From Candidatus Iainarchaeum sp. (lineage in GTDB: Archaea > Iainarchaeota > Iainarchaeia > Iainarchaeales > JAAZKV01), in NCBI GenBank assembly GCA_028691435.1, contig JAQUZG010000001.1, forward strand, positions 1 to 18,105: 18,105 nt of DNA. The letters are read 5' to 3'. Shown piece by piece: positions 15,003-18,105 of the stretch. The translations under genes and the position numbers were made by a program. Below the pieces are notes generated by a model. It was not told the origin of the DNA and searched no databases. It saw only the letters and a program-made list of their open reading frames with translations. The stretch's first letter is position 1. Each line of letters opens with the position of its first letter.

Positions 15003-15608
15003 ATGGAAGTGTTGGGTGTGTCTGAAAGAGCATATTTTATTCAATATAAGTTTATTTTTCCTGGTGAAATAAAACATTCATCTTATACTTATCAAAAACT
15101 TTTTAGAGCAATTTATGGATATACTCAATCTGTAAATAAATCTAATGGAAAAGTTTACAAATATCATAGAGCAGGAATTTTATCAAATTATCCTGTTGTA
15201 AGAGTTGGTAAAAATTGTGTTATTATTCCACAGGAAGCTTTTAAATCACTTCAAGATTTTTTTAAAACTGGAATTAATCCAGCACATAATTGGGTGATTA
15301 AAGGTGATTGGAAATGTACTTATTTTTTAAATGAAAAAGATATTACTACTGAACAAATGGTTAAATCTATTAAAGATTTATTAGCAAGAAAATTTGTTGA
15401 AAATATAGAAGGATCAATAAAATTAAATGATGAATTAAATAGATTGATTTCAACAAATGATTATACTGAAAATTATTTAAAATTAATTTTGAATGATGTT
15501 AATGGTATTATTAATCAACCTTGGTTTAAATCATGTTATTTATCAGATCAAGAGTTATTAAAATTTTATGAAAATTATAAAATTTTAAAGGCTAAATTAA
15601 CTAATTAA
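15003..15608 (+). CDS. Conserved-looking protein of unknown function (201 residues)
   Basis: This 201-residue soluble protein has an aromatic and basic N-terminal half (SERAYFIQYKFIFP, YTYQKLFRAIYGYTQSV, GKVYKYHRAGIL, PVVRVGKNCVIIP) that looks like a compact alpha/beta domain. A helical C-terminal half holds KSIKDLLARKFVENIEG and a final LLKFYENYKILKAK. It has no membrane span, and Cys only at 72, 105 and 178, with no zinc motif. No family is recognised; the many Lys, Arg and Tyr residues in the first half would suit RNA or DNA contact. The start codon lies in the right arm (15004-15019) of the inverted repeat. Upstream TATA candidates are an ATATATAATTATAC-like stretch (about 14954-14967) and TTTTTTATTTG (about 14976-14986). 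Confidence 0.65.
   Translation: MEVLGVSERAYFIQYKFIFPGEIKHSSYTYQKLFRAIYGYTQSVNKSNGKVYKYHRAGILSNYPVVRVGKNCVIIPQEAFKSLQDFFKTGINPAHNWVIKGDWKCTYFLNEKDITTEQMVKSIKDLLARKFVENIEGSIKLNDELNRLISTNDYTENYLKLILNDVNGIINQPWFKSCYLSDQELLKFYENYKILKAKLTN
15004..15019 (+). repeat. Right arm of the inverted repeat, on the start codon of the 15003 gene
   Basis: TGGAAGTGTTGGGTGT begins at the second base of the ATG and is 15/16 complementary to 14438-14453. The pair brackets the second PRC-barrel gene with its promoter and terminator, a segment of about 550 bp. Confidence 0.55.
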
Positions 15609-15644
15609 TTATCATTTTTATTAATATTTGTTTTAAATTAAGCT

Positions 15645-15661
15645 TATTTTTGATAAAAATA
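15645..15661. terminator. A/T hairpin between convergent genes
   Basis: TATTTTT (15645-15651), GAT loop, AAAAATA (15655-15661): a perfect 7-bp stem between the 15003 gene and the convergent winged-helix gene. Only A/T pairs, so evidence is weak. Confidence 0.3.
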
Positions 15662-15701
15662 GCCTATTTGAACTCTTTATCTTAATTTATTTTATTACAA
15701 C

Positions 15702-15720
15702 ATGTGTCCAAGAAATTGTG
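15702..15720 (-). repeat. Copy 1 of a 3'-flank motif (CACAATnTCTTGGACA)
   Basis: On the minus strand this reads CACAATTTCTTGGACACAT. It begins 8 nt after the stop codon of the winged-helix gene and matches 17 of 19 positions with 16744-16762, which follows the TFE gene. The repeat could be a shared RNA processing, termination or antisense site, or a direct repeat bounding the 1-kb segment between the copies. Confidence 0.5.
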
Positions 15721-15728
15721 ATTTTTGG

Positions 15729-16196
15729 TTAATTTTTTATTTGACTTGAAATTTGTATTTTCTCACTATTTTCATTTTTTTCACCTTCAACTTTATCAAT
15801 TTTTAATAATAAATCTCTTTTTCTCCACTTTCTTTTTCCACCAATATTACTAGTTTCTATTAAACCAAGATCTACCATTGTTTTAAGATAAGGGTATAAA
15901 CTTCTATCATTTTGGTATTCTATTTGAAATAAATCAAATATTCTTCGTCTTATTTCATCCATATCTATCCATTGATCAAATGGGATTACACTTACTAAGT
16001 GATAAGCTTGTGTATGTTCATTACATTTAACCACATCCCATATGGATATTATCTTTATTTCTTGATTTTGTTTTATACTCTCACTTTTAGTATTTTCATC
16101 ATATATTGCTGTATTTTTATCTATTTTTATGCTCATTTGTTCATTTATTGAGCTTTTTTTGAATAAACTTTTAAAAAAATCTATTATTTTCATCAT
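15729..16196 (-). CDS. Predicted winged-helix DNA-binding regulator
   Basis: This 155-residue protein has a basic amphipathic N-terminus (KIIDFFKSLFKK), a polar linker, and a winged-helix-like domain at about 65-135. A first helix HLVSVIPFDQW is followed by DEIRRRIFDLFQ (80-91), recognition-type helix NDRSLYPYLKTMVDLGLIE (96-114) and basic wing GGKRKWRKRDLLLKI (119-133). A polar tail follows. The pattern is that of archaeal wHTH regulators. TTATAA (16219-16224) lies about 25 nt before the first of two adjacent ATGs, giving a leaderless mRNA. A GTAATTAC palindrome (16210-16217) sits between TATA and start, with three more upstream. The simplest reading is autoregulation by this protein, but the protein-site link is inferred. 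The N-terminal helix could also attach it to a partner or membrane. Confidence 0.65.
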   Translation of the reverse strand: MMKIIDFFKSLFKKSSINEQMSIKIDKNTAIYDENTKSESIKQNQEIKIISIWDVVKCNEHTQAYHLVSVIPFDQWIDMDEIRRRIFDLFQIEYQNDRSLYPYLKTMVDLGLIETSNIGGKRKWRKRDLLLKIDKVEGEKNENSEKIQISSQIKN

Positions 16197-16209
16197 TATA
16201 TTAATGAAC

Positions 16210-16399
16210 GTAATTACTTATAAACCTTACTGTAATGATACATAATTATTGTAATGATTAGTAATTACTTATTTTCTTTATTATATGTTCAAGTGTGTTA
16301 TTATTTTGCTTAGTAATTACTATATTTTATTAAAATTGATTATTTTTTTATAAAGTGATCTTAAATTTTTATTTATTTTTGGTAATTACTGATAATTAC
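16210..16399. promoter_or_regulatory. Array of GTAATTAC palindromes upstream of the winged-helix gene
   Basis: Perfect GTAATTAC copies start at 16210, 16261, 16313 and 16382, giving spacings of 51, 52 and 69 bp; the first two are near five helical turns. A one-mismatch copy (ATAATTAC) follows at 16392, and two GTAATGAT variants lie at 16232 and 16251. The 16210 copy lies directly downstream of the TATA box (16219-16224, read leftward). The whole gap 16197-16529 shows no open frame and otherwise only T-rich sequence. The palindrome is expected about once in 18 kb at this base composition (rough estimate), so the cluster is not random. Confidence 0.65.
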
Positions 16400-16529
16400 T
16401 TTAAAGTTAGTCTTTATTTTTAGGTATTTTTTATATTTTGTAAAAATTTGTTAATTTATTAACCTTAGTGAGTTAATCATTATTCTGTTATTTTTTATAT
16501 TTTCTTAAAAATTAGCTTTATTAGTGGAA

Positions 16530-16604
16530 TAGTGGGGAGAGGATTTGAACCTCCGACCTTCGGGTTATGAGCCCGACGGGCACTCCAAGCTGCCCTACCC
16601 CACT
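16530..16604 (-). tRNA. Initiator tRNA-Met (CAU)
   Basis: This is a 75-nt cloverleaf read leftward: acceptor AGTGGGG/CCCCACT, D stem GGGC/GCCC, anticodon stem TCGGG/CCCGA with loop CTCATAA (anticodon CAT), T stem GGAGG/CCTCT with loop TTCAAAT, discriminator A. The A1-U72 first pair and the three G-C pairs GGG/CCC at the base of the anticodon loop are marks of archaeal initiator tRNA, not elongator Met or Ile2. There is no intron and CCA is not encoded. The T loop contains C56, the substrate position of the Trm56 enzyme encoded nearby. A 9-bp inverted repeat sits where its promoter should be. Confidence 0.95.
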
Positions 16605-16612
16605 AAAATTTG

Positions 16613-16635
16613 AACTTAAAATTTTATTTTAAGTT
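16613..16635. repeat. 9-bp inverted repeat at the promoter position of the initiator tRNA
   Basis: AACTTAAAA (16613-16621), TTTTA, TTTTAAGTT (16627-16635) is a perfect 9-bp inverted repeat starting 8 nt upstream of the tRNA 5' end. The A/T-rich centre at about 22 nt before the tRNA could be the TATA element itself; alternatively the repeat is an operator. Confidence 0.35.
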
Positions 16636-16743
16636 AATTTTAACCTTATTATTATTAAATAAAATAAAAACTTTGTTTTATTTAAATTTAAAACTTATAT
16701 TTTGTTTATTATTTTGTTTTTTTCTTTTTAAATCTATTTTTTT

Positions 16744-16762
16744 ATATGTCCAAGATATTGTG
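16744..16762 (-). repeat. Copy 2 of the 3'-flank motif (CACAATnTCTTGGACA)
   Basis: On the minus strand this reads CACAATATCTTGGACATAT. It begins 4 nt after the stop codon of the TFE gene and pairs with copy 1 at 15702-15720. The two copies are direct repeats about 1040 bp apart, bounding the winged-helix gene, its operator array and the initiator tRNA. Confidence 0.5.
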
Positions 16763-16766
16763 TTTT

Positions 16767-17303
16767 TTATCTATTTATTTTTTCTAAAACTTCAATTTCT
16801 TGCTTTATTTGTTTGATTTGTTTATCAATTTCATCTTTAATTGATGGTGTTGCTTTTGAATCCATTTTTCCACCACATGCTGGGCAAATAAAATTATATT
16901 CAATTGCTAATTCAAATGCTATTCTTTCATCACAATCTTTACATGTAAAGAAATTATATTCATTTTCAATTTCAGACTTACTATTTAACTTTGTTAAATT
17001 TTCTTTTTGTTTGTCTATAATTATTTGGGCTATTCTATCTTTTTTAATTTCCCAAGTATAATTAAACCAGCCTGTTTTTTGGTTTCTTGACTTTTGGTAA
17101 GTTGCAATTCCTTGATAATGTAATTTATTAAGAATTGATCTTACTTCAGTTACTTTTTTTTCCATTTTTTTTGAAACTTCTTCATCAGTAAATGGTTTCT
17201 TTTTGTTTTCACAAATTTTTAATAATTCAATAGCATTACTTCCACCAAGTGTAGTAAAATAGTCTTTTACTGAATTTAATTCAACTATTGATTTACCAGG
17301 CAT
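16767..17303 (-). CDS. tfe: Transcription initiation factor E, alpha subunit (TFE)
   Basis: This 178-residue protein matches archaeal TFE-alpha in size and order. An N-terminal winged helix (about 10-88: AIELLKICENKKKPFTDEEV, then KKVTEVRSILNKLHYQGI, and the wing ending GWFNYTWEI) is followed by a linker helix and a C-terminal zinc ribbon with C121, C124, C140 and C143 (FTCKDC, FICPACGG). A Lys/Glu-rich helical tail ends the protein. TFE binds RNA polymerase and helps open the promoter. Upstream is trm56 with a 21-bp gap that contains its own TATA-like TTATAAAAAAA (17310-17320, minus strand), so it may be made both from its own promoter and from the trm56 unit. Its 3' flank bears the motif shared with the winged-helix gene. 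Confidence 0.93.
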   Translation of the reverse strand: MPGKSIVELNSVKDYFTTLGGSNAIELLKICENKKKPFTDEEVSKKMEKKVTEVRSILNKLHYQGIATYQKSRNQKTGWFNYTWEIKKDRIAQIIIDKQKENLTKLNSKSEIENEYNFFTCKDCDERIAFELAIEYNFICPACGGKMDSKATPSIKDEIDKQIKQIKQEIEVLEKINR

Positions 17304-17324
17304 ATAATATTTTTTTATAAGAAA

Positions 17325-17864
17325 CTATTTTAAATGAATTACTTTTTTTCCATTTTTTTGTGGTAAAATCTTTGTTTTTGCATTAGAAAATTCTTTTTTT
17401 ATTTCTTTTCCATCCTGTAATCTGTCTAAAATTATTGCAAGTGCTGCAATTTCACTATGTGGTTGGCTAGTTACACTAACATTATAATCACATAATTCAT
17501 ATACTTCTCTTTCTACTTTTTGTGAACCAATAATTATGCATATTTTTTCTTCATTTTTTATTTCATTTTCAATATCATTAATTTGTTCACCATACATAGT
17601 TAGATGAATTAATTTATAATTTTCTTTTTTAATTTTTTTTAATTCTTTTTTCCAATTGTCTGTAAATATAACTTCAAATGGCCCGCCCCATCTTTCTGTT
17701 ATATCATCAACACTTTCTTTCATACTTTTATCTTCTTCACCACAAACAATAATTTTACTTGCCCCAAGTGCTCTACTAACTAATGAACAATGTGATGATA
17801 CTCTATAATCTCTAACTATTCTATGTCCATATCTAAATACTATAATGTCTTTTATTTTATTCAT
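17325..17864 (-). CDS. trm56: tRNA (cytidine-56-2'-O)-methyltransferase Trm56
   Basis: This 179-residue SPOUT methyltransferase opens with VFRYGHRIVRDYRVSSHCSL followed by VSRALGA, typical of archaeal Trm56. It then shows LTMYGEQI (RNA-bound knot region), IIIGSQKVEREVYELCDYNV and SVTSQPHSEIAALAIILDRL, the AdoMet-binding trefoil knot. It methylates the 2'-O of C56 in the tRNA T loop. The frame opens further upstream at ATG 17909, but ATG 17864 is the better start. It gives the usual family N-terminus, lies about 25 nt after the TATA-like GATATATC (17885-17892), and the 15 extra residues look unlike the family. A GTAATTAC palindrome (17866-17873) touches this start, so transcription is probably blocked there by a regulator. 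TFE follows 21 bp downstream. Confidence 0.93.
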   Translation of the reverse strand: MNKIKDIIVFRYGHRIVRDYRVSSHCSLVSRALGASKIIVCGEEDKSMKESVDDITERWGGPFEVIFTDNWKKELKKIKKENYKLIHLTMYGEQINDIENEIKNEEKICIIIGSQKVEREVYELCDYNVSVTSQPHSEIAALAIILDRLQDGKEIKKEFSNAKTKILPQKNGKKVIHLK

Positions 17865-17865
17865 T

Positions 17866-17935
17866 GTAATTACCGTATGAATTTGATATATCTCATATTT
17901 TTTAAACATGATTATTAATATATTTTGGTAATTAC
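17866..17935. promoter_or_regulatory. Two GTAATTAC palindromes at the trm56 promoter
   Basis: One copy (17866-17873) lies between the TATA-like GATATATC and the chosen start codon; the second (17928-17935) is about 35 bp upstream of the TATA element. The second shares 15 identical bases, TTTTGGTAATTACTG (17923-17937), with the array at 16377-16391. A weaker GTAATTAA follows at 17947. Same palindrome and same placement as before the winged-helix gene imply co-regulation. Confidence 0.6.
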
Positions 17936-18031
17936 TGTTAAAACAAGTAATTAATTAACAAATCTAATCCCTTTGCAATCATTTTTAAATCTTTTTAATA
18001 GCAATTTCTTTATTAACTATAATTGGTTAAT

Positions 18032-18104
18032 GGGTCTGTAGCTCAGTTGGTAGAGCACTGGACTTTTAATCCAGGTGTCCAGGGTTCAAATCCCTGCAGA
18101 CTCG
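18032..18104 (+). tRNA. tRNA-Lys (UUU)
   Basis: This is a 73-nt cloverleaf: acceptor GGGTCTG/CAGACTC (one G-U pair), D arm GCTC-AGTTGGTA-GAGC, anticodon stem CTGGA/TCCAG with loop CTTTTAA (anticodon TTT), T arm CAGGG-TTCAAAT-CCCTG, discriminator G. There is no intron and no encoded CCA. A T/A-rich TTTTTAATAG element at about 17992-18002 could serve as its promoter. The window ends 1 nt after the tRNA. Confidence 0.95.
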
Positions 18105-18105
18105 T

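Noticed and set aside
16197..16529. CRISPR array suggested by repeated GTAATTAC
   Set aside because: Repeats are only 8 bp with uneven spacing, and no cas genes are present; operator sites explain them better.
16610..17061. Two plus-strand frames over the TFE region
   Set aside because: The first is low-complexity Leu/Phe from T-rich DNA; the second is antisense to the TFE zinc ribbon.
17865..17909. Longer N-terminus for Trm56 from ATG 17909
   Set aside because: It would include the TATA-like element and operator in the coding region and add 15 residues the family lacks.

Overview
The window is a very A+T-rich stretch of chromosome (by eye about three-quarters A+T) from an archaeon. The archaeal diagnosis rests on a TFE-type transcription factor, an archaeal tRNA C56 2'-O-methyltransferase (Trm56), an NFACT-N protein, an AK6/Fap7-type kinase, a ferredoxin plus geranylgeranyl reductase pair for archaeal lipid saturation, an archaeal RecJ/GAN-like DHH protein, XerA, and an initiator tRNA with archaeal A1-U72 and three G-C anticodon-stem pairs. 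Promoters look archaeal: TATA boxes lie about 25 nt before many start codons (leaderless mRNAs), and a minority of genes carry GGTGA-type ribosome binding sites. Small genes, short intergenic gaps, Asn/Lys/Ile-rich proteins and many unrecognised coiled-coil or one-membrane-span proteins suggest a DPANN-type lineage (Woesearchaeota/Pacearchaeota/Nanoarchaeota-like). That lower-rank placement is inference.

Layout. 1-393 (-): N-terminal part of a RecJ-like nuclease, divergent from a coiled-coil protein (526-1836) and a transglutaminase-fold protein lacking its catalytic Cys (1927-2520). 2595-3990: ferredoxin and geranylgeranyl reductase operon. 4040-5128: NFACT protein lacking the C-terminal NFACT-R domain, convergent with a PRC-barrel gene. 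5596-10978: surface block of a small membrane protein, a 1264-residue lipoprotein-like coiled-coil protein, and a convergent beta-rich surface protein. 11031-11683 (-): AK6 kinase preceded by a possible 37-residue Cys protein. 11840-12828: a DEDD exonuclease and an OB-fold ssDNA-binding protein diverge from one palindromic TATA element. 12883-13467 (-): two small unknown proteins. 13550-14866: XerA recombinase and a second PRC-barrel gene with an elaborate upstream region. 15003-15608: unknown protein. 15729-18104: winged-helix protein, initiator tRNA-Met, TFE, Trm56 and tRNA-Lys.

The most promising undescribed signal is in the last block. The palindrome GTAATTAC occurs four times upstream of the winged-helix gene and twice at trm56. 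In both cases one copy sits between the TATA box and the start codon, where an archaeal repressor would act. This suggests an autoregulated local regulator that also controls a tRNA-modification gene. Three other unexplained signals are: a 17/19 match just after the stop codons of the winged-helix and TFE genes; a 15/16 inverted repeat around the second PRC-barrel gene, with one arm in the XerA 3' flank and the other on the start codon of the 15003 gene; and perfect inverted repeats on the stop codons of several genes.
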